A stretch of 64,000 nt of DNA, taken from assembly GCA_947627875.1 (NCBI GenBank), contig CANQXS010000009.1:29208-93207 (forward strand), in the 5' to 3' direction. The notes below the pieces were generated by a model. That model made no database searches. It saw nothing but the letters and a program-made list of their open reading frames with translations, and was not told where the DNA came from. A program made the position numbers and the translations under genes. How positions within the stretch are numbered: the stretch's first letter is position 1; each line of letters starts with the position of its first letter. Source of the DNA: an uncultured Clostridia bacterium. GTDB lineage: Bacteria; Bacillota; Clostridia; Oscillospirales; Ruminococcaceae. This document shows, piece by piece, positions 36,409 through 44,597 of the stretch.

Positions 36409-39353
36409 TCTTTTCCGTCCTCTGTTTTCTTGGATTTTTTCCCGCCCGCGAGCTTTCCTACGAGCGCTCTTACCGCGGTCATATTTATCGGCTTCGCCAG
36501 ATGCCCGTCCATTCCCGAGTCGAGAGCGTTCCTAACGTCCTCGGCGAAGGTATTAGCGGTCATCGCGGCTATGGGTATAGTCTTTGCTTCGGGGTGAGAG
36601 CAGGCGCGTATTTCGCGGGTCGCTTCGTAGCCGTTCATCACGGGCATCTGCACGTCCATAAGTATCATATCGAAATGCCCGGGCTCTGATTTTTCAAACA
36701 TCTCGAGCGCTATTTTGCCGTTTACCGCGAGCTCGCAGGTCGCGCCCTCTATTTCGAGCATTTCGGTGAGTATCTCGGCGTTGAGCTCGTTGTCCTCCGC
36801 TACGAGGAAGTGCAGCCCCTCCATAACTCTGCCGTCGGGCTCGTCGCCCGAGGCGGCGGGGGAGACCTGCTCGAAGAAGAGCGGCTTTATTGCCTGCCAG
36901 AAGGTCGAGGCGAAGAAGGGCTTCGGCATAAAGGCGTTTATTCCCGCTTTGCGGGCTTCGTCCTCGATCTCGCTCCAGTCGTATGAAGTCAGAACGAGTA
37001 TCGGAACGCTCGCGCCTATTTCTGCGCGTATGCGGCGGGCGGCTTCTACTCCGTCAACTCCGGGCATCTTCCAGTCGAGGAGGATAACGTGGTAGTCCTC
37101 GCCGCGGTTATGGGCGTCTACAGCCTCTCTGACCGCGGATTCGCCGTCGGTGACGTACGATACGTTTACTCCGGTGTCGCTCATAAGCTCTTTAATGTCG
37201 AGGCATATCTCCTCTTCGTCGTCGGCGACGAGGAGCCTTGTTATCTTCTGCCTGAACCATTCCTCCGCTTCCTCGGGCTCGGGAAGCGCGAAGGAGAGCT
37301 CAACCGTAAAGGTGCTGCCCTTGCCTATTTCGCTTTCTACCGAGATGATCCCGCCCATAAGGTCTACGAGGTTCTTTGTTATCGCCATTCCGAGCCCCGT
37401 TCCCTGGATTTTGTTGGTGACGGAGTTTATCTCGCGGCTGAAAGGAGCGAAAACCTCCTTCTGGAATTCTTCGCTCATTCCTATTCCGTTGTCGCGGACC
37501 GTGAACCTGAGCTTGGCGTATTGCTGAGCTGGGCTTTGGAGCTCGGTAACGGTAAAGTCGATCTTTCCGCCGTCCTGAGTGTATTTTACGGCGTTCGAGA
37601 GAAGGTTTATAAGTATCTGGTTGAGCCTGAGCTTATCGCCGAGGAGCTGCTCGGGCGGCGTTCCCTGAACATGCATTAAGAATTCCTGACCCTTTGCCTT
37701 TGCCTGCGGAGCTATCATAATGCTTATATCTTCAAGGAGCTGCGGCAGGCTGAATCGGTCGACGTTGAGCGAGGTCTTTCCGCTCTCTATCTTGCTCATA
37801 TCGAGAACGTCGTTTATAAGGCTCAGAAGGTGCTGGCTCGAAGCGGTTATCTTGCGGGTGTATTCCCTTACCTTGTCGGGGCGGTCGGCGTCTTTTTCGA
37901 GAAGTACCGAGAACCCGACGATGGCGTTCATAGGCGTGCGTATGTCATGAGACATATTCGAGAGGAAGTTGCTCTTTGCCTCGTTTGCGCTCTGGGCGGC
38001 GTTGAGCGCCTCCTGGAGCTTTTGGTTCATTTGCTGCTCAAGGGTGCGGTCCGACATAACGCTGATGTATTTTCTTACGTTCTGAATGCTCATATGGTAA
38101 ACGGTCATTCTGTACCAGCGGCGCTCGCCGGTAACCTGGTGCATACATTCGCATTCGCGGTATTTGCTGCCGTTGAGAGGTATTTCCGCAAGCTCGTCCT
38201 TCGGAATGACTATACTTAAGCTGACCGCGCACTTTTCGAGGACTCTTATATCCTCTCTAATCTCGTGGACGGGTATTCCGAGAAGGCGCTCGGTGTTGGG
38301 GCTTATGTAGTCAACTCCGTAGTTGTTGGCGTCTATCATTATGAAGATATCGTCGACGCTGTTTGAAAGAACGTCGAACATCCTCTCGCGGTACATAAGC
38401 TCGGTCCTGTTCCTGCGCGAAAGCTTATAGCTCCTGAGAAGCACAAGGACCGTGACGGTTATGCCTATAAGCAGGAATATAACGAGCAGCACGGTAGTAG
38501 TCATCTTCTGGACCGAGAGGAAGCCCGCGCTTATTACGTTCTGGGGGACGGAGCTTAGAAGGACGTAATCCTGAAAACCTACCGGCTGATATAGCAGGCA
38601 GTGGGTATCTTCGCCGATTTTGCACTGCAAAACTCCGGTCTCGCCGTTTTCCCAGTGCTTCTGCATTTCGTCGAGGTCCCCGTCGCTTATGTCCGAGGCG
38701 GCTTTTAAGTAGACGAGGTAGTTTGCGAAAACGCTGCCGCCGCTCTGGGTCGAGAGGAGAACTCTGCCGTCGCTGTGAAGAACGAAGCACCTCGCTTTCC
38801 CCGAGAAGGCGTCTACGTTGAGAGAGCTCGAAAGGTCGTCGTTCGTATAGCTCACGGCGACTGCGTCGTAGCCGAAGCCCTTGTAATCCGCATGCTCTAC
38901 GGGCATAGCGAAAAGCGTTACCTCCTGACCGTCGGCGAGGGTCTGCCCCGTGAGGACCGGCATTTTCTCGGAAAACAGCCTGTAGCTCTCGCTTTCGAGG
39001 TCAATATCCTCGGGATTTCCGTCGGCGGCTATGCAGGAGCCTTCTTTTGAGATAAAGTAAAACTGAGAGAAGCCCCAGTAGTCTGTCTTGCCGTATATAT
39101 AATCCGCGATGTCGGTGTCGGATCCCGCGATGGCAATATAATCGTTCCAGCCCTTGAGCAGAGCCCAGTTGCGCTCGGAGAACGAGAAGAACGAGCGCTG
39201 TACTTGGCTGTATACCTCGGCGAGGTGGGTGGTGCTGTCTTCATATATTCGCTTCGAGGAGAAATTGACGTAAACCATACCGATAACCACCGCCGAAGCG
39301 ACGACGGCGAAGAGGCTTAAGCCCAGAAGCAGATCCTTGACCCATTTTTTCAT
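36405..39353 (-). CDS. Hybrid sensor histidine kinase (TM-extracellular sensor-TM-PAS-HisKA-HATPase-REC-REC)
   Basis: SNMSHDIRTPMNAIVGF H-box; G1/G2 boxes; DWKMPGVDG and MDVQMPVMNGYEATREIR receiver motifs. Confidence 0.93.
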   Translation of the reverse strand: MKKWVKDLLLGLSLFAVVASAVVIGMVYVNFSSKRIYEDSTTHLAEVYSQVQRSFFSFSERNWALLKGWNDYIAIAGSDTDIADYIYGKTDYWGFSQFYFISKEGSCIAADGNPEDIDLESESYRLFSEKMPVLTGQTLADGQEVTLFAMPVEHADYKGFGYDAVAVSYTNDDLSSSLNVDAFSGKARCFVLHSDGRVLLSTQSGGSVFANYLVYLKAASDISDGDLDEMQKHWENGETGVLQCKIGEDTHCLLYQPVGFQDYVLLSSVPQNVISAGFLSVQKMTTTVLLVIFLLIGITVTVLVLLRSYKLSRRNRTELMYRERMFDVLSNSVDDIFIMIDANNYGVDYISPNTERLLGIPVHEIREDIRVLEKCAVSLSIVIPKDELAEIPLNGSKYRECECMHQVTGERRWYRMTVYHMSIQNVRKYISVMSDRTLEQQMNQKLQEALNAAQSANEAKSNFLSNMSHDIRTPMNAIVGFSVLLEKDADRPDKVREYTRKITASSQHLLSLINDVLDMSKIESGKTSLNVDRFSLPQLLEDISIMIAPQAKAKGQEFLMHVQGTPPEQLLGDKLRLNQILINLLSNAVKYTQDGGKIDFTVTELQSPAQQYAKLRFTVRDNGIGMSEEFQKEVFAPFSREINSVTNKIQGTGLGMAITKNLVDLMGGIISVESEIGKGSTFTVELSFALPEPEEAEEWFRQKITRLLVADDEEEICLDIKELMSDTGVNVSYVTDGESAVREAVDAHNRGEDYHVILLDWKMPGVDGVEAARRIRAEIGASVPILVLTSYDWSEIEDEARKAGINAFMPKPFFASTFWQAIKPLFFEQVSPAASGDEPDGRVMEGLHFLVAEDNELNAEILTEMLEIEGATCELAVNGKIALEMFEKSEPGHFDMILMDVQMPVMNGYEATREIRACSHPEAKTIPIAAMTANTFAEDVRNALDSGMDGHLAKPINMTAVRALVGKLAGGKKSKKTEDGKE

Positions 39354-39523
39354 CTTTCCACACCCTGTATCTGTTTTTTGCGCAAAATACATACTAAATC
39401 AATACTATCATAATGAAGTAAAAAAGTCAATCCCGAATATTTGGAAGATGCAAAATAGCGCTGTTAGTGTACAAGATGTATTATACTCCAACAAATAGGT
39501 GAGGGAAGGGAAAAATAATTATC

Positions 39524-39552
39524 TTGACAACGCCGCGGAATAGTGATATAAT
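39524..39552 (+). promoter_or_regulatory. SigA promoter of tRNA-Arg
   Basis: TTGACA (39524), 17-bp spacer, TATAAT (39547). Confidence 0.8.
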
Positions 39553-39566
39553 ACTGCCCGTGACAC

Positions 39567-39643
39567 GTCGCTATAGCTCAGCAGGATAGAGCGGCCGCCT
39601 CCTAAGCGGCAGGCCGGAGGTTCGAATCCTCTTAGCGACGCCA
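39567..39643 (+). tRNA. tRNA-Arg(CCU), CCA encoded
   Basis: GTCGCTA/TAGCGAC acceptor; GCCGC-CTCCTAA-GCGGC anticodon arm; GGTTCGAATCC T-arm; GCCA 3' end. Confidence 0.97.
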
Positions 39644-39650
39644 CGCCGTC

Positions 39651-39690
39651 GCGGACTTCGTATCGTTCGCGGCGGCATTTTTTATGCCGC
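39651..39690. repeat. About 40-bp direct repeat, copy 1, containing a GCGGCAT/ATGCCGC hairpin
   Basis: gcggacttcgtatcgttcgcggcggcattttttatgccgc, near-identical to 40074-40112. Confidence 0.85.
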
Positions 39691-39720
39691 TGCTCATTCA
39701 CTCCGTCGCTCCGGCTTTTT

Positions 39721-39750
39721 CCCCAAAACGCCGGCGTTTTGGGGACCCCT
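39721..39750. repeat. CCCCAAAA..TTTTGGGGACCCCT element, copy 1
   Basis: Perfect palindrome CCCCAAAACGCC|GGCGTTTTGGGG then ACCCCT. Confidence 0.8.
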
Positions 39751-39839
39751 ATACGCGGCAAGCCCTCTTTGCTTGCCGCGATTCGCTTTTTTACCTATAT
39801 GCGAATCGCGGCGTTGCTTGACGGGCTGCCGCTCCTCCT

Positions 39840-39880
39840 CCCCAAAAATGCCGCTTTGCGTCATTTTCGGGGACCCCTTT
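39840..39880. repeat. CCCCAAAA..TTTTCGGGGACCCCT element, copy 2
   Basis: CCCCAAAAATGCCGCTTTGCGTCATTTTCGGGGACCCCTTTT. Confidence 0.8.
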
Positions 39881-39947
39881 TTGCAAGCTGCATATCGCTT
39901 GCGGCGCCTATTTTTTTGACTTAACGCGCACACGCCCGCGCGCATAC

Positions 39948-40019
39948 GCGTAAAAACTCTTTGAGGGCAAGCAATCAATCGTTCACGATTGCGAAGCCCG
40001 AAAAGACAGCTTTTTACGC
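39948..40019. repeat. Nested inverted repeat
   Basis: Outer GCGTAAAAA/TTTTTACGC, inner GGGC..CAATC/GATTG..GCCC. Confidence 0.6.
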
Positions 40020-40030
40020 TTATGCTGCCT

Positions 40031-40067
40031 CCCCAAAAATGCTTGCGCATTTTCGGGGACCCCTTTT
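40031..40067. repeat. CCCCAAAA..TTTTCGGGGACCCCT element, copy 3
   Basis: CCCCAAAAATGC-TTGC-GCATTTTCGGGGACCCCTTTT. Confidence 0.8.
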
Positions 40068-40073
40068 AATTTC

Positions 40074-40112
40074 GCGGACTCCGTATCGTTCGCGGCGGCA
40101 TTTTTATGCCGC
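40074..40112. repeat. About 40-bp direct repeat, copy 2
   Basis: gcggactccgtatcgttcgcggcggcatttttatgccgc: one substitution and one 1-nt indel relative to copy 1. Confidence 0.85.
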
Positions 40113-40116
40113 TTTT

Positions 40117-41247
40117 TTATCCCCCGATATACTTCAGCCCGAACATAAACGCAAGGAGGATAAAGAGAAACCCGAAGTTGAACGCCGAGAAGTATTCAAC
40201 GTAGTATTTCGCGTGGTGCGGGTGGTGCTTGGTGTATTCGCGGAAGGTTATAAGCGAGGCAAGCGAGGCTATAAGCGTGCCTATCCCGCCGATGTTCACT
40301 CCGACGAGAAGGTCGGGGTAGTTGTCCGTAAACTGAGAGAGGAGTATAGCCGAGGGGACGTTTGAAATGCACTGGCAGGAGATAACGCTGAATAAAAGCG
40401 TGCTTTGCTCCATAAGCGCCGAGAAGAAGTCCCTGACGGCGCCTATCCTCGCCATATTTCCCGCAAAGATGAAGAAAAACACAAACGTCAGCAGCAGGGG
40501 ATAGTCCACCATCTTAAGCGCCTTGCGGTCGGCAACGAGCAGTACGGCGGGGATAACTATAAGCCCTATCCAATAGGGTATCCCGCGGAAGACTATAACT
40601 ATCGCGAGCAGAAACAGCAAAAGATATAGCGCAGTCCGCTTCGGCTCGAGGGTGAGCTTTTCCTCCTCGAAGCGCATAGGCTCGTTTTTTACGAAAACGA
40701 TGCAGCAGAGCGTTATCAGCGACACCGAAAGAATAAACGGCGGCGCCATTATCGACATAAATTCCCCGACGGGTATCTGAAATTTGGTGTAAAGATAGAG
40801 GTTCTGCGGGTTGCCGAACGGCGTGAGCATTCCGCCGAGGTTCGCGGCGATGTTCTGCATTATAAACGTGAACGCCATATATTTGCGCTTGCGCGAGGCG
40901 GTCAGGACAAAATACCCGAGCGGCAAAAATGTGAGGAGCGCCATATCGTTGGCAATCAGCATCGAGCCGATGAAGGTAATATAAACGAGGGCGAGAATGC
41001 AGATACGGGCGTTCTTGAAGCGCTCTACTATCTTTTCTGCAAGGACGTAGAAGAAATTTACGTTTTTAAGCGCGCATACCACCGCGAGTACGCAGAAAAG
41101 GCAGGTGAGCGTTTTAAAGTCGAAATAGCCGACGTATTCCCTGTCGGGCGGGACCACCGCCGATGTGACAACAGCCGCGCAGAGCGCGACGAACATCACC
41201 GTGTTCTTTCGGACGAAGTCCTTTATCTTCATAAACGAAGCTTTCAT
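40117..41247 (-). CDS. ArsB/NhaD/CitM-type anion or Na+/H+ permease
   Basis: About 10 TM; IANDMALLTFLPLG and QNIAANLGGMLTPFGNPQNLYLY motifs. Confidence 0.85.
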   Translation of the reverse strand: MKASFMKIKDFVRKNTVMFVALCAAVVTSAVVPPDREYVGYFDFKTLTCLFCVLAVVCALKNVNFFYVLAEKIVERFKNARICILALVYITFIGSMLIANDMALLTFLPLGYFVLTASRKRKYMAFTFIMQNIAANLGGMLTPFGNPQNLYLYTKFQIPVGEFMSIMAPPFILSVSLITLCCIVFVKNEPMRFEEEKLTLEPKRTALYLLLFLLAIVIVFRGIPYWIGLIVIPAVLLVADRKALKMVDYPLLLTFVFFFIFAGNMARIGAVRDFFSALMEQSTLLFSVISCQCISNVPSAILLSQFTDNYPDLLVGVNIGGIGTLIASLASLITFREYTKHHPHHAKYYVEYFSAFNFGFLFILLAFMFGLKYIGG

Positions 41248-41446
41248 ATATACTCCTCTTTGCTCCCTCTTTGATCATTCGCAAACAACGGTATTCTACT
41301 ACTTTTTTCTTTGGAAAGCAATATCATTTGCCGACAAATTTTTCGCCCGCTTAGGCGGAAAAAATATTAAAATTTTACTGTTAGACTTGCGTTTGAAGCC
41401 GTAAGGGGTTATAATAGATATAATTACGCAGAGAGGCGGTGAGAAA

Positions 41447-42772
41447 ATGTCGGTATTCAGAAAGATGAGCTCGGCTCAGATAATAATTCTCGGCTTTGCG
41501 GCCTTCATTCTTTTCGGAGCCATTCTTTTAATGCTCCCGATATCTACGCGCGGCGAGGGCGGCGCGAGCTTTGCCGACGCGGTTTTCACCTCGACCTCGG
41601 CGGTATGCGTTACCGGTCTTGTCGTCCGCGACACCGCTACCTATTGGTCGGGCTTCGGTCAGGCGGTGATCCTTATGCTTATTCAGGTCGGCGGAATGGG
41701 AGTGGTCACCTTTGCTGTTGCGCTCGCCTCTTTTTCGGGCAGAAAGATAAGCCTTAAGCAGCGCAGCACTATGCAGGAGGCAATTTCGGCGCACAGCATA
41801 GGCGGGGTAGTGAACCTCACCGGCTTTATAATAAAGCTGACGGCAGTATTCGAGCTTGCGGGCGCGCTTATAATGGCGCCTTCGTTCTGCCGCGAATTCG
41901 GCGTCTTAAAGGGAATATGGTACAGCCTGTTCCATTCGGTTTCGGCGTTCTGCAACGCAGGCTTCGACCTTATGGGCGTAAAGGAGCAGTTTTCATCGCT
42001 TACATATTTCAGCGCCGACCCGCTGATAAACATAGCGGTGATAGCGCTTATAACGATAGGCGGCATCGGCTTCCTGACTTGGGACGACATAAGAAAGAAT
42101 AAATTCCGCTTCCGCAGATACAGTATGCAGAGCAAGGTTATCTTAACGACTTCGGCGCTCTTGGTGCTGTTTCCGGCGCTCTATTTCTTCTTCGGAGAGC
42201 TCTCGGGGCTCCCACTCGGCGAGAGGATAGCCCAGTCGGTGTTCCAATCGGTCACAACAAGGACCGCGGGCTTCAACACCGCCGACCTAAGCGCTTTCAG
42301 CGAAGTCGGCGTTGCCGTTATGATAATTCCGATGCTTGTGGGCGGCTCCCCGGGCTCGACCGCCGGAGGAATGAAGACCACCACCCTTGCCGTGCTTGTT
42401 TCGACTGCGGTATCGGTGTTCCGCAGAAGGGAACACACCCGTTTCTTCGGCAGAAGGACCGACGAGAATACCGTAAGGAGCGCCTCGACGATACTCACTA
42501 TGTATCTTGCGCTGTTCATCGGCGGCGGGCTGATAATAAGCCGAGTCGAGCAGCTCCCGCTTCTGACCTGCCTCTTTGAGACTGCTTCCGCAGTCGGAAC
42601 GGTAGGTCTCACCCTCGGGATAACCCCGACCCTCGGGCATCTTTCGAGGGCAATTCTCATTCTTTTGATGTATCTCGGGCGCGTGGGCGGGCTCACTCTT
42701 ATATTCGCGGCGCTCTCGGGTACAACAGGCAACACCGCCCGTCTGCCGCAGGAAAAGCTGACAATAGGTTAG
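41447..42772 (+). CDS. ktrB: TrkH/KtrB family K+ uptake channel subunit
   Basis: P-loop-type TSTSAVCVTGL, TRTAGFNT, ETASAVGTVGLT selectivity motifs. Confidence 0.95.
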   Translation: MSVFRKMSSAQIIILGFAAFILFGAILLMLPISTRGEGGASFADAVFTSTSAVCVTGLVVRDTATYWSGFGQAVILMLIQVGGMGVVTFAVALASFSGRKISLKQRSTMQEAISAHSIGGVVNLTGFIIKLTAVFELAGALIMAPSFCREFGVLKGIWYSLFHSVSAFCNAGFDLMGVKEQFSSLTYFSADPLINIAVIALITIGGIGFLTWDDIRKNKFRFRRYSMQSKVILTTSALLVLFPALYFFFGELSGLPLGERIAQSVFQSVTTRTAGFNTADLSAFSEVGVAVMIIPMLVGGSPGSTAGGMKTTTLAVLVSTAVSVFRRREHTRFFGRRTDENTVRSASTILTMYLALFIGGGLIISRVEQLPLLTCLFETASAVGTVGLTLGITPTLGHLSRAILILLMYLGRVGGLTLIFAALSGTTGNTARLPQEKLTIG

Positions 42773-42782
42773 GAGGATCGCT

Positions 42783-43430
42783 ATGAAATCAATACTGCTT
42801 ATAGGTCTCGGAAGGTTCGGAAAGCATATCGCCGAGGAGCTCAACAAATTAGGTCATGAGGTAATGGCTGTCGATTTGAGCGAGGAGAGGGTAAATTCGG
42901 TGCTGAAATTCGTCACCAACGCCCAGATAGGCGACAGCACGAACAAAAGCTTCCTCGAATCCCTCGGGATAAAGAGCTTCGACGCCTGCATCGTAACGAT
43001 AGGAGACAACTTCCAGAGCTCGCTCGAAACGGCTTCGCTGCTCAAGGAGCTCGGCGCGAAAAAGGTCATAGCGAGGGCTTCGCGCGGCGTTCAGGAAAAA
43101 TTCCTGCTCCGCAACGGCGCCGACGAGGTCGTTTACCCCGAAAAGCAGCTCGCCGCCTGGACCGCGATCCGCTGCGCCTCAGACCACATTTTGGACTACA
43201 TCGAGTTAGACGACGGCTATTCCATCTTCGAGGTCGCGATACCCGAGGAATGGTATAACAAGACCGTCGGGCAGCTCGACATCCGCAAAAAATACGGGAT
43301 AAATATTCTCGGCGTCCGCGATTTCGGTAAGCTGAATATGAACATCACCGCCGATACGCTGCTCGACACCGAAAGCTCGGTCCTCGTCCTCGGCGAGCAG
43401 AGGGCTATTCAGAAGTGCTTCAAAATTTAA
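42783..43430 (+). CDS. ktrA: TrkA/KtrA regulatory subunit (RCK_N + RCK_C)
   Basis: LLIGLGRFGKHIAEELNKLGHEVMAVD Rossmann motif; directly after ktrB. Confidence 0.95.
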   Translation: MKSILLIGLGRFGKHIAEELNKLGHEVMAVDLSEERVNSVLKFVTNAQIGDSTNKSFLESLGIKSFDACIVTIGDNFQSSLETASLLKELGAKKVIARASRGVQEKFLLRNGADEVVYPEKQLAAWTAIRCASDHILDYIELDDGYSIFEVAIPEEWYNKTVGQLDIRKKYGINILGVRDFGKLNMNITADTLLDTESSVLVLGEQRAIQKCFKI

Positions 43431-43437
43431 ATTATCA

Positions 43438-43472
43438 AGGCTCCTTTGCGCTTAACAAAGGAGCCTTTTCAT
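43438..43472 (+). terminator. Terminator of ktrBA
   Basis: AAGGCTCCTTTG-CGCTTAA-CAAAGGAGCCTT followed by TTC. Confidence 0.85.
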
Positions 43473-43519
43473 ATTTTCAAAAAAGTCTTTTTTTAAAACA
43501 CCAAAAATCGGAAATAACG

Positions 43520-43531
43520 TGATATTATAAT
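43520..43531 (+). promoter_or_regulatory. Extended -10 promoter of candidate RNA
   Basis: TGATATTATAAT. Confidence 0.5.
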
Positions 43532-43535
43532 TATA

Positions 43536-43672
43536 TCCCGATGAAAATCGGGGCTCTGTAACGCAATTATGGAGATGGAGTGAAGCAAAAAGCGGGAGTC
43601 CGCTTTTGTGCGGATACCCGAGAGAAAACGGCGTTCCCGTCTTTTAGGCAGGAGCGCCGTTCATTTTATTTT
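43536..43672 (+). ncRNA. Candidate structured intergenic RNA of unknown class
   Basis: CCCGAT-GAAA-ATCGGG hairpin (43537-43552), imperfect CGGGAGTCCGC/GCGGATACCCG hairpin, 11-bp terminator hairpin 43627-43661 plus T-rich tail; no supported ORF. Confidence 0.45.
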
Positions 43673-43685
43673 ATCAAAGCCGTTT

Positions 43686-44387
43686 TCAGTGGATCCTGTA
43701 AACGTTCACCGAAACGCCGCCGTCGACGGGTACCACTATCGCGCGGAGGCTGTAATTCTGCCAGTCTGCCAAAGCCTTGCTGTCGGTTATGACAGTCGGA
43801 ACGCAGAGGTCGAGCGCGGGACCGTTGTTCTCAATGAATATGCTGCAGGACTGACCCGTGTAGTCGGTCCCCTTGAGCATATACCTTGCCGAGAACATAA
43901 CTCCGCCGTCGTTGGGGGCGTATTTCTGGGTGTCGCAGCCGGTGCCGACAATGTCGCCCTTGAAGTAATAGCCGTCGGCGCTGCCGGTAAAGGGTATCAT
44001 ATTTACTCCGCCCGCGTCGGAGAATACCTCCGCAGCCGCCTGAGTTTTAACGTCAACGGTCATCATATATTCGAGCAGGACTATCTCCTCGTCGTCGGCA
44101 AGGGTTATGTTTTTGGCGAGCTCCTCGGCTTTTTCCTTGGTTTTAACTGGGTTCCACTGCGAGGCGTCGCCGGTCTCGTCGCTGCCGGTGTTGGGCGAGA
44201 AGAACACGTTATGGGGCTTCATCTCTTTTTCCTCCTCCTGCTTCGGCTCGGAAGCCGCGTTTTCGGGCTTACTGTCGGAAACGCCGCCGTCCGGCTTTTC
44301 GCCGCCGGTCTTTCCGACCGCGGTCCCCGCAAAGAAGCAGGCTGCCGCCGCGGCTACGGCGATTATCGCGATTATTGCTTTCTTCAT
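43686..44387 (-). CDS. Secreted/anchored hypothetical protein (DUF3237-like C-terminal region)
   Basis: Signal anchor MKKAIIAIIAVAAAAACFFAG; GDIVGTGCDTQ..GGVMFSARYMLKGTDYTGQSCSIFIENNG. Confidence 0.6.
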   Translation of the reverse strand: MKKAIIAIIAVAAAAACFFAGTAVGKTGGEKPDGGVSDSKPENAASEPKQEEEKEMKPHNVFFSPNTGSDETGDASQWNPVKTKEKAEELAKNITLADDEEIVLLEYMMTVDVKTQAAAEVFSDAGGVNMIPFTGSADGYYFKGDIVGTGCDTQKYAPNDGGVMFSARYMLKGTDYTGQSCSIFIENNGPALDLCVPTVITDSKALADWQNYSLRAIVVPVDGGVSVNVYRIH

Positions 44388-44484
44388 TTAATATGTCTCC
44401 TTTTCCTTTGGGATCATATTGCCATTCTACCACTTTTTTCGCCGTCTTTGAATGATGATTAACCGGATATTATTGACTGATAAT

Positions 44485-44552
44485 AACGAAATTTCGTTTT
44501 GGGGAAAAATCCTTTAATAAAGCTTGAAAATAAAAAAATCGGGTGTTATAAT
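44485..44552 (+). promoter_or_regulatory. Promoter and upstream palindrome of the GH30-like gene
   Basis: AACGAAATTTCGTT (44485-44498), TTGAAA (44524)-17 bp-TATAAT (44547). Confidence 0.55.
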
Positions 44553-44597
44553 TTGGGCATAAGCCAAGCGCACAGCGACCGGAAAGGCGGAATTAAA

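Noticed and set aside
39353-39566. Phage/ICE attachment and integrase at tRNA-Arg
   Set aside because: No integrase, relaxase or phage gene is visible on either side; only the non-coding island is unusual
39694-40050. 118-aa minus-strand ORF in the tRNA-downstream island
   Set aside because: Low-complexity Arg/Lys-rich translation of inverted repeats; no RBS or homology cues
43686-44387. Cyclic-di-AMP (ydaO) riboswitch near the K+ genes
   Set aside because: The intergenic sequence does not show the ydaO consensus I know, and it lies downstream, not upstream, of ktrB
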